A DNA stretch of 64,000 nucleotides, from NCBI GenBank assembly GCA_037143795.1, contig JBAWXZ010000009.1:1-64000 (forward strand), in the 5' to 3' direction. Position numbers and translations under genes: made by a program. Of the stretch, positions 7,887 to 16,584 are shown in pieces (within the stretch, counting starts at the first letter, position 1; every line of letters starts with the position of its first letter). The notes beneath the pieces are model-generated. The model worked only from the letters and a program-made list of their open reading frames with translations, was not told where the DNA came from and ran no database searches. Origin of the DNA: Firm-13 sp037143795 (GTDB taxonomy: Bacteria > Bacillota > Clostridia > Saccharofermentanales > Saccharofermentanaceae).

Positions 7887-9014
7887 TCAGCCCTCTCTGA
7901 TCAATGCGCCGCATGCATTAACATATTCTGCAAGCACGAAGTCCTTAGGTGCAACAACATTGCTCAGAGAAGTGAGAACTTCAACCTGAGTTCCTAACTG
8001 ACGTGACATTTCTTTATCCATTTTTTTGTAGGCGGCACCGCTTCCATATATGAAACACGTGCTGATACTGTCAAGACCATATTTGGAAATAGAAAATTGC
8101 GCCGTTCTTGAAACAGCTTCGGTAAGGCTTTTAAAATATGATGTTACGGCACTTAAAAGCGACGGCTCATCCTTTACTGTCTCGTTCCATACGTCAATGT
8201 CGGAAAGCTCAAGCGGCTTCAGGGGCTCGCCTTTGACTACCTGCAGCCGGCGCGTCAGAATCGATGATTTGTCAGCAGTATTGCTCTGCATTTTTTTGAC
8301 GGTCTCAGCCACCTGATGAATACTGCTGTGTCCGAATTGCAGACGGCGGGAGAGAACAGGAAATCCCTTATCCAATACTGTGATATTGGTGGTCTTACTG
8401 CTAAGTTCAATTAGAAGAAGTGTGCTTGCCTCTATGTTGACATGCCCGTTAATCATGCCCGTTTGAAAAAGCTTGCGGATGGCATTGGGATTCACATCGA
8501 GGGCAACGGGTGTAAGGGAGCAGCTTTTCATAAGATCACGAATGTCGGATGCGATTTCCTTGGGAATGGCTGTTGCACGGATCTTATATTTAGGTTGCTT
8601 GGTTTCCTCGTCAATATAACTTCCATATATGATGTACTCGACAATCATGTCACGATTTGTATTGCTCTGTCCCAGTATTTCGTAGCGAATCATGTCACGC
8701 AGCTGAATCGGTTTAACGGCAGGAAGTTCCAGATCCCTGGTATGAAGGTAACTTCCCTCTACCGAAAAAATAGCTCTCCTTGAACTGATATCGAGCTTCG
8801 CCAGTGTGTTCTTAAGTGCCATAACAACACCAAACTGATCAGCAATCACCCCGTCAGATATTGTGTCAGGCTCAAGCGGTACAATGCTTGCTTTGGCAAT
8901 CTGTAGAAGGCCGCTTTTTTGGTTGTAAGATCCCTGAACAACACGCAAGTTGGAACTTGCAGCGTCAATTGCGATGTCCGAGGATCGTGTCAGCTTATCT
9001 ATTGTGTTTCCCAT
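7887..9014 (-). CDS. pilM: PilM, actin-like type IV pilus assembly protein
   Basis: The 375-residue product has the actin-like ATPase fold of PilM: an N-terminal phosphate-1 type segment (IAIDAASSNLRVVQ), a middle region with LPAVKPIQLRDMIRYEI resembling the conserved part of PilM, and a second nucleotide-binding segment (LLLIELSSKTTNITVLDKG). It is cytoplasmic and recruits PilN at the inner face of the membrane. It is located between pilC and the pilN-like gene with short gaps. The first Gly-containing phosphate loop is somewhat degenerate (AASSN instead of DIGSSS), so nucleotide binding is not certain. Confidence 0.85.
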   Translation of the reverse strand: MGNTIDKLTRSSDIAIDAASSNLRVVQGSYNQKSGLLQIAKASIVPLEPDTISDGVIADQFGVVMALKNTLAKLDISSRRAIFSVEGSYLHTRDLELPAVKPIQLRDMIRYEILGQSNTNRDMIVEYIIYGSYIDEETKQPKYKIRATAIPKEIASDIRDLMKSCSLTPVALDVNPNAIRKLFQTGMINGHVNIEASTLLLIELSSKTTNITVLDKGFPVLSRRLQFGHSSIHQVAETVKKMQSNTADKSSILTRRLQVVKGEPLKPLELSDIDVWNETVKDEPSLLSAVTSYFKSLTEAVSRTAQFSISKYGLDSISTCFIYGSGAAYKKMDKEMSRQLGTQVEVLTSLSNVVAPKDFVLAEYVNACGALIREG

Positions 9015-9057
9015 ATTTTGTCTCCTTTCAGATTATCACAGAATGAATTGAGATTAT

Positions 9058-10266
9058 TTACAGAATGGATTGAGTCATAGTCAGGATAGGTGCAGCACAT
9101 GCCGCAACAACGACACCGACAACAATTGCCATGACAATAATCATAATTGGTTCCATAGCAGCTGTCATCTTAGCAGTAGCGGCATCGGCTTCGTCTTCAA
9201 AAAAGTCGGCAGCACGATCCAAAATGGCGTCCAATGTTCCGGATTCTTCACCGATTGCCATCATGGCGTATATCATCGGCGGGAATTCGCTGATTCCGCG
9301 GATTGATCTTGAAAGAGACATGCCTTTTCGGATGTCATTGCGGGATTCGTACAGTCTTGCCTCAAGATAATGGTTCCCAAGTGTACGGCTGGTGATTTCC
9401 ATCGCTTCAAGTACGTTGATGCCGCTTTGAAGCAGTGTTGACATAGTTCTGGTAAATCGTGATGCTGCCGTCATCTTGACTGATTTTCCCATGATGGGAA
9501 CCTTAAGCTTAAACCTATCCCATGCCATACCGCCTTTTTCAGATCGGATCCAGGCACGCCACAGCATAACGACTACGAAAAATACAAGAATATAAATGTA
9601 CCAGAAAGTGATAAGATTCTGACTCATACCCATCACTATCTGGGTGAGAATCGGCAAGGGTGCACCTAGACTTTCAAGTGTTTTAGCAAACTGGGGAACA
9701 ACAAAAACCATAAGCCCAATTGTAATGGCAAAGGTAACAATGGCTAGGATAACCGGATATACCATAGCTGCGGCCACTTTGTTTTTGAGTTTGGATTCTT
9801 TTTCAAAATGGGTTGAGAGACGGATCATTACCTCGTCGAGTCTTCCGGACTCTTCACCGGCAGCGATCATATAGATCATAATGCTCGGCAGGGCCTTTTC
9901 CTGATCGCGGAATGCTTCTGAAAGGGTCTTTCCTGACTGTATGCTTTCGTAAATATTTCCAATTACTTCTTTCGCATTTTTACTTTCCATTTGTTGATAA
10001 AGCATATCCAATGCGCGAATGACAGTAATTCCGGCGCCCAAAAGGGAAGAGAGCTGTCGGCAGATGATAACCAGATCTTTTGTCTTGAGCTTCGGACTTC
10101 CTATTTTCATACTGAGAATGCTTGATCCGGAGTCAAGTGCAAGCGAAGAAATATAACGCCCGTCTGCACGCAGTGCTTTTGAAGCATCTGCTATTGTCGA
10201 AGCCTCAATAATGCCTTTAGCTGATCTTCCGGCGCTGTCGATGGTCTCGTATTTGAAATTTGCCAT
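9058..10266 (-). CDS. pilC: PilC, type IV pilus/type II secretion inner membrane platform protein
   Basis: This is a full-length (402 aa) member of the GspF/PilC family. It has an N-terminal cytoplasmic segment (MANFKYETIDSAGR...), followed by two tandem T2SF domains: one around residues 65-190 with AAGEESGRLDEVM, and one around 265-390 with AIGEESGTLDAIL. Each contains the conserved Gly-Glu-Glu-Ser-Gly turn. Membrane helices lie near 165-190, 220-240 and 370-395. It is the membrane platform on which PilB/PilT act. AGGAGG lies before the ATG. It sits between pilT and pilM in the usual order. Confidence 0.93.
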   Translation of the reverse strand: MANFKYETIDSAGRSAKGIIEASTIADASKALRADGRYISSLALDSGSSILSMKIGSPKLKTKDLVIICRQLSSLLGAGITVIRALDMLYQQMESKNAKEVIGNIYESIQSGKTLSEAFRDQEKALPSIMIYMIAAGEESGRLDEVMIRLSTHFEKESKLKNKVAAAMVYPVILAIVTFAITIGLMVFVVPQFAKTLESLGAPLPILTQIVMGMSQNLITFWYIYILVFFVVVMLWRAWIRSEKGGMAWDRFKLKVPIMGKSVKMTAASRFTRTMSTLLQSGINVLEAMEITSRTLGNHYLEARLYESRNDIRKGMSLSRSIRGISEFPPMIYAMMAIGEESGTLDAILDRAADFFEDEADAATAKMTAAMEPIMIIVMAIVVGVVVAACAAPILTMTQSIL

Positions 10267-10298
10267 GAGGCAGACCTCCTTTTTGGATATTGTAAATA

Positions 10299-11423
10299 TT
10301 AGTATTCAAGAGCGTCAAATAGCCCGTTAGCAATACTGCTGGCTGAATTGCCTGTATTTGACATGTATCTTTTGAAATCCTCAGGATTTCTGCACTTGCC
10401 CAGAGCCATGTCACGGGTGATCAGATTCTTCTTGACAAGTTCTGCAAGATAGTAGTCGAGGGAACACATGCCGGATTTGATATTGGTTGCAATTGTATTA
10501 TCAATCTGGTATGTTTTGCCTTCGCGAATCAGGTTGCGGACTGCATCATTTGCCAGAAGGATCTCAAATGCCGCAACTCTTCCGGAACCGTCCGCCCTTG
10601 GTATGAGTGTCTGTGAAATGACGGCCACAAGAACAGAACCAAGCTGGACACGAATCTGATCCTGCTGGTGGGGCGGAAAAACATCTATTATACGGTTCAC
10701 GGTATCCGCAGCGCCGCTTGTATGAAGGGTAGACATAACCAGATGGCCCGTCTCCGAGGCTGTGATAGCAGTGCTGATTGTGTCTAGGTCACGCATTTCT
10801 CCGACCATTATGACATCCGGATCTTCACGGAGGGCAGATCGGAGTGCATTTGAAAAAGTCAGTGTATCCTCATGGACTTCACGCTGATTAATCATAGACT
10901 CGCCGTGTTTATGAAGGTACTCGATCGGTTCCTCCAAAGTCAGGATATGACAGCGGCGATGCCGGTTGATGTGGCCGACCATTGCAGCCAGCGTTGTCGA
11001 TTTTCCTGAACCGGTCGGCCCTGTAACCAGAATCAGTCCCCGTGGGCGAAGTGACAATTCTTTGAACAGTTCAGGAAGCCCAAGCTGCTCACAAGTCGGA
11101 ATTTGTGTGGTAATTGTTCTTGCGGCAAGAGAATAACTTCCGCGCTGCTTGAATATGTTGCATCTGAAACGGCTGAAATCCTTGACTACATAAGAAAAAT
11201 CGACTTCACCACGCTCGGCAAGATATAAAAGCCTTGCTTTGTCCAACATGGACTTACACAAAAACTCCGTATCGCTTTGTGTAAGAATATTGGTATTCAT
11301 TGGCATCAAATCACCATTTACGCGAATCATAGGCGGACGTCCGACAGTTAAATGCGTGTCAGATGCTTGACGATGTACGGATTCAGTAAGAATTGAGTCC
11401 ATGGATAATGTAAACTCTTCCAC
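10299..11423 (-). CDS. pilT: PilT, type IV pilus retraction ATPase
   Basis: This secretion ATPase has Walker A GPTGSGKSTT, the Asp box LTLEEPIE, Walker B DPDVIMVGEMRD and a His box (GHLVMSTLHT). Near the C-terminus AVRNLIRE matches the AIRNLIRE retraction motif that distinguishes PilT from extension ATPases. It lacks the PilB N-terminal domain and tetracysteine site, as expected. A TTG (11429) and a GTG (11423) are possible starts. I chose GTG because AGGAGG lies 7 bases upstream of it and only 1 base from the TTG. The presence of pilT implies retractile pili, so twitching motility or DNA uptake are plausible uses. Confidence 0.93.
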   Translation of the reverse strand: MEEFTLSMDSILTESVHRQASDTHLTVGRPPMIRVNGDLMPMNTNILTQSDTEFLCKSMLDKARLLYLAERGEVDFSYVVKDFSRFRCNIFKQRGSYSLAARTITTQIPTCEQLGLPELFKELSLRPRGLILVTGPTGSGKSTTLAAMVGHINRHRRCHILTLEEPIEYLHKHGESMINQREVHEDTLTFSNALRSALREDPDVIMVGEMRDLDTISTAITASETGHLVMSTLHTSGAADTVNRIIDVFPPHQQDQIRVQLGSVLVAVISQTLIPRADGSGRVAAFEILLANDAVRNLIREGKTYQIDNTIATNIKSGMCSLDYYLAELVKKNLITRDMALGKCRNPEDFKRYMSNTGNSASSIANGLFDALEY

Positions 11424-11439
11424 AATCAAACCTCCTTTA

Positions 11440-13107
11440 TTAATCGATTGAATAGGTAACCTTGTTCATCTCCTTGACTGTAGTAATCCCTTCCAGAACT
11501 AATTCGGCAGCAGATTGGGCAAGCATTTGTGTGCCTTCCTTAACTGCCAGCTGTCTCATATCTTCTTCGCTGGCTCTTCGCTCTAAAAGAGTCTTCATTC
11601 CCTTGGACAAAACAACAATTTCGTGTATGGCAATTCTGCCCCGGTAGCCTGTACCGTTGCACTCTCCGCAGCCTGCACCTGCATAAAGCTTCTGTCCGGG
11701 CTTCAGTTTGAGTACGTCCTTCTCAATTTCATCCGGTTCGTACTCCCTTCTGCAGTTGGTACAGATGCGCCGGACAAGACGCTGGGATACAACTCCAATT
11801 AATGCGGAGGATACCATGAAAGGTTCAAGCCCCATGTTTATCAGTCGGTTTATGGAGGAAACAGCGTCGTTGGTATGGATCGTACTGAAAACAAGATGGC
11901 CTGTAATTGCAGCGCGCATCGCGATTTCTGCAGTCTCACCATCGCGGATTTCGCCGACCAGAATGATGTCGGGATCCTGTCTCAGAATAGAGCGCAGACC
12001 GCTTGCAAAGGTCATTCCGGCCTTGACATTGACCTGTACCTGATTAATTCCTGCGATTTGAATTTCAACAGGATCTTCTACCGTTATAATATTCGTCGTC
12101 GGTTCGTTTTTTTCGGAAAGAAGCGTATAGAGGGTAGTCGTCTTTCCTGATCCGGTTGGACCGGAAATCAGAATAATTCCCTGGGGAACCCTCACTATTC
12201 GATCAATCATCTCATTGTTATGGGCATTTATTCCCAGATAGGCACGATTCAGATTTGTATCACTCTTGGCCAGGATACGGATAACGGTTTTTTCACCATG
12301 GATGGTGGGAAGAATAGATACACGCATATCAACTGCTTTACCGTTGATAAGTGTCTGAATACGGCCATCCTGTGGAATACGCTTTTCAGCGATATTAAGG
12401 CCGGCCAGAATCTTAATACGGGTTATAATGGCATCCCGGGCGCCAATGGGATTGCTCATGATTTCGGAAAGAACGCCGTCAATACGGATACGTACGCGTA
12501 CCCGGTCAGCCATAGGTTCCACATGGATATCAGATGCATTTGCACGGACTGCAAAATCAATCATGGAGTTGACAAGCTTGACGACAGGCGCCTGGTTGAC
12601 ATCATCCGTTATCTGCTCACCAAGGTTTCTCATTGCCTCGACGTCAATTTCCAGTTCGAGGTCGGCAGCAGCTTTCTGGGCAACTTCCTTGCCGTAATTG
12701 CGCTGGATGGCTTCCTCTATCGCCCTGCGGGGAGCCAGCATGGGGATGACCTCGTTTCCGGTCCTGAAACGAAGATCATCGGAGACGAGAATATTTAGCG
12801 GATCATAGATGGCGACGACCATGCGGTCACCCTCAAATCCAATAGGGACAATGGAATTCTCAATACAGTACTGCTCCGGAACAATCTTGGTTGCTTCCGG
12901 ATCAATATCAACATTCTGCAGGTCAATAATCGGAATATCGTATTGGCTCGATATTGCACGAAGGATATCCAGCTCAGTAAGGAGACCCATATCAACGATG
13001 ACTTCACCGAGTTTCTTCTTTGAACCCTGTTGGGCGCTGAGCGCCTCGGCAAGTTCTGCAGCTGTAAGGAATCCGCTGTCTATAAGAATGTCACCAAGTC
13101 GCTTCAT
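11440..13107 (-). CDS. pilB: PilB, type IV pilus extension ATPase
   Basis: The product has an N-terminal GspE/MshEN domain (about residues 1-140), then the ATPase core with DGRIQ, Walker A GPTGSGKTTTL (about 316-326), Asp box TVEDPVE, Walker B DPDIILVGEIRD and His box STIHTND. A zinc-binding tetracysteine site (CTNC ... CGEC) follows near residues 450-485, typical of PilB/GspE. It powers pilus extension from the cytoplasmic side. The start ATG at 13107 follows GGAGG by 5 bases; a TTG 12 bases upstream lacks one. It is the first gene of the pilus operon, read from a promoter near 13340. The MshEN domain can bind c-di-GMP in some homologues, but binding here cannot be judged by eye. Confidence 0.93.
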   Translation of the reverse strand: MKRLGDILIDSGFLTAAELAEALSAQQGSKKKLGEVIVDMGLLTELDILRAISSQYDIPIIDLQNVDIDPEATKIVPEQYCIENSIVPIGFEGDRMVVAIYDPLNILVSDDLRFRTGNEVIPMLAPRRAIEEAIQRNYGKEVAQKAAADLELEIDVEAMRNLGEQITDDVNQAPVVKLVNSMIDFAVRANASDIHVEPMADRVRVRIRIDGVLSEIMSNPIGARDAIITRIKILAGLNIAEKRIPQDGRIQTLINGKAVDMRVSILPTIHGEKTVIRILAKSDTNLNRAYLGINAHNNEMIDRIVRVPQGIILISGPTGSGKTTTLYTLLSEKNEPTTNIITVEDPVEIQIAGINQVQVNVKAGMTFASGLRSILRQDPDIILVGEIRDGETAEIAMRAAITGHLVFSTIHTNDAVSSINRLINMGLEPFMVSSALIGVVSQRLVRRICTNCRREYEPDEIEKDVLKLKPGQKLYAGAGCGECNGTGYRGRIAIHEIVVLSKGMKTLLERRASEEDMRQLAVKEGTQMLAQSAAELVLEGITTVKEMNKVTYSID

Positions 13108-13497
13108 CTGATCCTCCAATAATCGTGTAATATTTCACAAAAAGATTCTTGTATTGGAATACTTCCATTCCAATATATGATTGTATGTACACCATATCAC
13201 AAAACACCATATACCGGCAATATTGACAGAAAAAGCTGCATATATTTGTTGTTATTTGCCTGATACCATAAAGATGCGGTGCCATTTTGAACCTTTTTGT
13301 CGATCACTTCATATTATACGCGATTGAAATGGGAAAAGAACAAATAAAATGTACACAATATAATAAAATCTTAATATTTTGTGAACATGTGGGCTATATG
13401 CGAAAAAACAGTGTGCATGCCCCCAGTTGTTGAAATCCTGCCATAATCCGGGACACAATATGGTAAACTTATCGCATCTGGAAAAGCGAGGTCAGAC
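13108..13497. other. Divergent regulatory region between pilB and pilD
   Basis: This 390-bp AT-rich stretch separates the minus-strand pilus operon from the plus-strand prepilin peptidase gene. It carries a candidate promoter toward pilB, leaving a long leader of about 200 bases before the pilB start. I looked for a c-di-GMP riboswitch, as seen upstream of some clostridial pilus operons, and found no matching conserved core. No gene is visible. Confidence 0.55.
13313..13343 (-). promoter_or_regulatory. Candidate promoter of the pilus operon
   Basis: On the minus strand the -10 box is a consensus TATAAT (13318-13313). The best -35 is TTGTTC (13343-13338) at a rather long spacing of 19. The resulting transcript would have a leader of about 200 bases before pilB. 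Confidence 0.4.
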
Positions 13498-14361
13498 ATG
13501 GACATTTTGCTCTTATTCCAAATAATCAGCACAGCGTTTTTTGGTGTGTTTGGTCTTGTAATCGGGAGTTTCATGAATGTATGCATATATCGGATTCCCG
13601 AGGGAAGAACAATCGTGAAGGGACACTCAATGTGCATGACCTGCGGACATGAACTTGGCGCCCTCGATCTGGTCCCCCTCTTCAGCTGGGTCTTTCTAAA
13701 AGGGAAGTGCCGGTATTGCGGTTCGCCCATTGCATCACGTTATGCAAAAATAGAAGGGTTGACCTGCTTCGTTTTCGCTGTCCTCGCATGGCAGCGCAGA
13801 GAGCTTTTTTATTTTCCGGGTGAACCCGCAAATGCTCTGGCAGGGTTCCTGAGGATAGTTGTTCTTGTCGCACTTTCGGCACTTATCATTGTTGTAATGA
13901 TGATCCGGAAAGATCATAAAACAGGAATGTACAGGTTTTCGGCCGGTGTTATCGCGCTTTTTCTTGTCAGGGTATTCCTTGGATTCTTTGATTTGGCGTC
14001 CATGGAGCCGATTATTCTGTCTGCGTCCAAGGCGCTGCTGATTTCCGTGGGGATTCTATTGGTGCTGATTGTCTTTTTGCCATTCGAATTTCGTTCGCCG
14101 CGTCTGTTTTTTTCAGACGTCTTTACGGGAAATTCATTCAGGCGATACTTTGCCGCTTCTAACCGTACGTTCCGTACCAGTGACTTGTTTTTTGCTGCAG
14201 TCTGTACGGCGATCGGCTTCCCGGCAGCTATCCCCTGCCTTATTGCTTATGCCATTGCCCGCAGTGCGCGAAATCAGGAGATACTCCTGCCATATCTGGG
14301 AATTATCATTGCTGTTACAGCGTTGTTTGGAGTAACTATTTTCCCGGGCATAATTTTCTGA
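13498..14361 (+). CDS. pilD: Prepilin peptidase, divergent (PilD/GspO family, A24)
   Basis: The N-terminal domain is canonical: GSFMNVCIYRIPEG followed by two CxxC pairs (Cys46/49 and Cys71/74) in MCMTCGHELGALDLVPLFSW...GKCRYCGSPI, the region linked to pilin N-methylation. The C-terminal membrane part should contain two catalytic Asp residues. Asp139 (MIRKDHKTGMYRF) can be aligned with the first. Asp229 stands where GxGD is expected, but the motif reads RTSD and the usual following Lys is Phe. The protein therefore keeps the Cys domain but has a degraded peptidase motif. Location next to the pilus operon implies processing or methylation of the prepilins. A second A24 protein at 58135-59022 shows the opposite pattern. 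Confidence 0.85.
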   Translation: MDILLLFQIISTAFFGVFGLVIGSFMNVCIYRIPEGRTIVKGHSMCMTCGHELGALDLVPLFSWVFLKGKCRYCGSPIASRYAKIEGLTCFVFAVLAWQRRELFYFPGEPANALAGFLRIVVLVALSALIIVVMMIRKDHKTGMYRFSAGVIALFLVRVFLGFFDLASMEPIILSASKALLISVGILLVLIVFLPFEFRSPRLFFSDVFTGNSFRRYFAASNRTFRTSDLFFAAVCTAIGFPAAIPCLIAYAIARSARNQEILLPYLGIIIAVTALFGVTIFPGIIF

Positions 14362-14402
14362 GGATTTTTATCCGGCAAAATGCAAAGCCCCGGAACAGGA
14401 AT

Positions 14403-14434
14403 TTGATTTTCTATGCCGTTTCCCGTACTATAAT
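14403..14434 (+). promoter_or_regulatory. Candidate promoter of the yebC operon
   Basis: A perfect TATAAT lies at 14429-14434, about 40 bases before the yebC start. A possible -35 (TTGATT, 14403-14408) is 20 bases upstream, longer than ideal. The -10 is the supported part. Confidence 0.4.
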
Positions 14435-14472
14435 AGTAAATAAAACAAAACGCGGGTTTTGGGGAGGTATTT

Positions 14473-15198
14473 ATGTCCGGTCATTCTAAATGGAGTACTA
14501 TCAAGAGAAAAAAAGGTGAAACGGATTCTGCCAGGGGGGCGGTGTTTACTAAGTCCGCCAAGGAAATAATGCTGGCTGTAAAGCAGGGCGGAGTTGATCC
14601 TTCGAGTAATTCAAGGCTTCGGGATGTCATTTCCAAAGCAAAAGCAAACAATATGCCCAATGATAATATCAACCGTGCAATCAAAAAAGCAGCCAGTGCA
14701 GGTGAGGGCGAAGATTACGAAGAAATCATATATGAAGGTTACGGAGCCGGCGGTGTTGCCGTTATGGTCCGTACTCTGACCAATAACCGAAATCGCACCG
14801 CCGGGGATGTCCGTCATTTATTTGACAAACACGGCGGAAATATGGGTGTGGCCGGCAGTGTTTCCTTTCTTTTTCAGGAAAAAGGAATTATAGTCATCGA
14901 CGCCGGGGAGTTTGAGAACGAAGAAACGGTAATGATGGATGCTCTTGAAGCCGGTGCTGAAGATTTTACTTCCGAAGAAGGATACTATGAAATCGTGACG
15001 GCTCCGCATGATTATTATACTGTTAAGGATGCCCTTTCAGCGAAAGGATATACTTTTGCCGATTCCAATCTGGGTCCTGTCCCGATCACATGGACTGAGG
15101 TTCAGGATGCTGAGATGACGGAAAACCTGGAAAAAATGCTCGAAAAAATGGAAGAAAACGAAGACATCCAGGAAGTGTACAACAACTGGCATAACTAA
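14473..15198 (+). CDS. yebC: YebC/PmpR family DNA-binding protein
   Basis: The 241-residue product matches the YebC/TACO1 family over its full length, beginning MSGHSKWSTIKRKKGETDSARG and containing the conserved GGVDPSSNSRLRDVI and YEGYGAGGVAVMV segments. Members bind DNA or act in translation of proline-rich stretches, and many are annotated as transcriptional regulators. The protein is cytoplasmic. GGGGAGG lies before the ATG. It is first in a plus-strand group followed six bases later by a P-loop/Asp23 gene. Length and start are as usual for the family. Confidence 0.95.
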   Translation: MSGHSKWSTIKRKKGETDSARGAVFTKSAKEIMLAVKQGGVDPSSNSRLRDVISKAKANNMPNDNINRAIKKAASAGEGEDYEEIIYEGYGAGGVAVMVRTLTNNRNRTAGDVRHLFDKHGGNMGVAGSVSFLFQEKGIIVIDAGEFENEETVMMDALEAGAEDFTSEEGYYEIVTAPHDYYTVKDALSAKGYTFADSNLGPVPITWTEVQDAEMTENLEKMLEKMEENEDIQEVYNNWHN

Positions 15199-15233
15199 AA
15201 AAATTGCCGGCGACAGCCAAGAGGATACATGAC

Positions 15234-16337
15234 GTGGAGCAGCCAAAAACGCAGCAAAACAAAGATAGAGCCCAGGAACAGTCAGGTGCGCAGGCACCTG
15301 TTGTTTCTGTGCGCAGGGGCGTCGGCAGTCCGGAACTGATGGCAACACTCAAACGTTTTGAGAGGATCGGAGACGGTCTTACCCACGCGCGCGTTGAGAG
15401 GCACATTGAAGAGGCTGCCAATAATGAGAAAATTATGCGCGAAATACTGTCTCAGATTACGGTGGTTGCATTCATCGGCTCATCAGGCACCGGCAAGAGT
15501 ACCCGTGCAATTCAAGTCGCCAAAGACAATGCGATTTATTATATGATTGACGACGGCCTTCTGATTAACGGCAGCCGTATTGTAGCCGGAACATCCGCCA
15601 AAAAAGCACCTACAAAACTTGAATCCGTAAGGCAGGCCCTTTTCGCTGATCCAAGCCGGTCCGGTGTAATGAGAAGGGCGCTTGCCGAACATTTACCCAC
15701 TACGCTGATGATTCTGGGTACATCGGATGCAATGCTTGAGAAAATCTGCGGAAACCTGTGGCTGAACCAGCCGGCAATGCTGATCAAAATAGAAGATATC
15801 AGCTCCGAAGAGGAGATGCAGCAGGCCAAACATACCCGGATCACAGAGGGAATGCATACAATTCCCGTGCCGAGCATGGAGATCAAGCACGAGTTTTCCG
15901 GCAAATTCTCCGATCCTCTCAATCGTCTTCGCCGCCGTCTGGACAAAGAGCGCGGTGTACAGACAATTGCCCCGGATACCGAAAGGACTGTCGTCCGCCC
16001 GACTTTTTCCAGTCTCGGGTCCTATTCCATTTCGGATGAGGCTCTTCTGGATCTGGTCCGCATTATTCTGCGCAAAGTCCCGGGTGTATATGATGTCATC
16101 AAATTTCAGACTGAAAAACGCGTCTATGGTGTTGTACTGAGCGTCGACCTTGCCCTGATATACGGATACAATGCCCAGGAGGTTCTGCGTGCCTCGCAGG
16201 AGCGGATAGGAAGATATGTCGAAGAATATTCTTCGATTAACATGGTTGCCGTAGATGTGCGCGCCAAACGTCTCGTACATGTATCTTCACAGAATCCCAG
16301 CATCGGAGAAGCCTCAATGTCAACAACCCCTGGCTGA
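15234..16337 (+). CDS. P-loop NTPase fused to an Asp23/Gls24-like domain
   Basis: A variable charged N-terminus is followed by a P-loop NTPase core with Walker A FIGSSGTGKST (about residue 85) and a region ILGTSDAMLEKI that resembles a Rossmann-type strand. After about residue 260 comes SYSISDEALLDLVRIILRKV...VYGVVLSVDLALIYGYN, which fits the Asp23/Gls24 fold. The product is probably cytoplasmic. Its function is not known to me. GTG 15234 is chosen because GAGGA lies 8 bases upstream; a TTG at 15204 without a ribosome binding site is possible. The last codons run into the left end of an IscB element, which supplies the stop codon, so the native C-terminus is probably altered by a few residues. 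Confidence 0.7.
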   Translation: MEQPKTQQNKDRAQEQSGAQAPVVSVRRGVGSPELMATLKRFERIGDGLTHARVERHIEEAANNEKIMREILSQITVVAFIGSSGTGKSTRAIQVAKDNAIYYMIDDGLLINGSRIVAGTSAKKAPTKLESVRQALFADPSRSGVMRRALAEHLPTTLMILGTSDAMLEKICGNLWLNQPAMLIKIEDISSEEEMQQAKHTRITEGMHTIPVPSMEIKHEFSGKFSDPLNRLRRRLDKERGVQTIAPDTERTVVRPTFSSLGSYSISDEALLDLVRIILRKVPGVYDVIKFQTEKRVYGVVLSVDLALIYGYNAQEVLRASQERIGRYVEEYSSINMVAVDVRAKRLVHVSSQNPSIGEASMSTTPG

Positions 16338-16584
16338 CGCCAGAGGCTTGAAAGAGCCTTAGTTGACTAGCCTAAGCCCGAAAAGGGCTACGTTATGCAA
16401 GAATATATAGGCACCGGCGAATGTGGTTCCCAAGTTCGCCGCTCTGCGGATAGCGGTTAAACAGTTCTGAGGGTAGGAAGAGTGCTGCTATCGAAAAACC
16501 TTGCGATAACATGGGCGATGGGAAACCTAACCGGGCGTATGCCCGGCATTATGGCTTTACTGCCAAAAGAGAGGAAGTGACGAC
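16330..16584 (+). ncRNA. Omega RNA (HEARO-type) of the IscB element
   Basis: About 250 bases upstream of iscB contain a series of stems: CTGGC/GCCAG (16330-16343), GGCT/AGCC (16345-16358), CTTAG/CTAAG (16358-16376), AGCCC/GGGCT (16375-16389), GGCGAA/TTCGCC (16416-16440), TATCG/CGATA (16489-16508) and CCGGGC/GCCCGG (16531-16546). This position and density of hairpins match the HEARO/omega RNAs that guide IscB. In that class the guide is the host sequence just 5' of the element, here the last codons of the Asp23-fusion gene (about 16312-16329). The RNA ends at or near the iscB ribosome binding site (GAGGAAG, 16571-16577). Confidence 0.75.

Noticed and set aside
13108..13497. c-di-GMP riboswitch in the pilus operon leader
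   Set aside because: The leader is long enough, but I could not find the conserved core of either known class.
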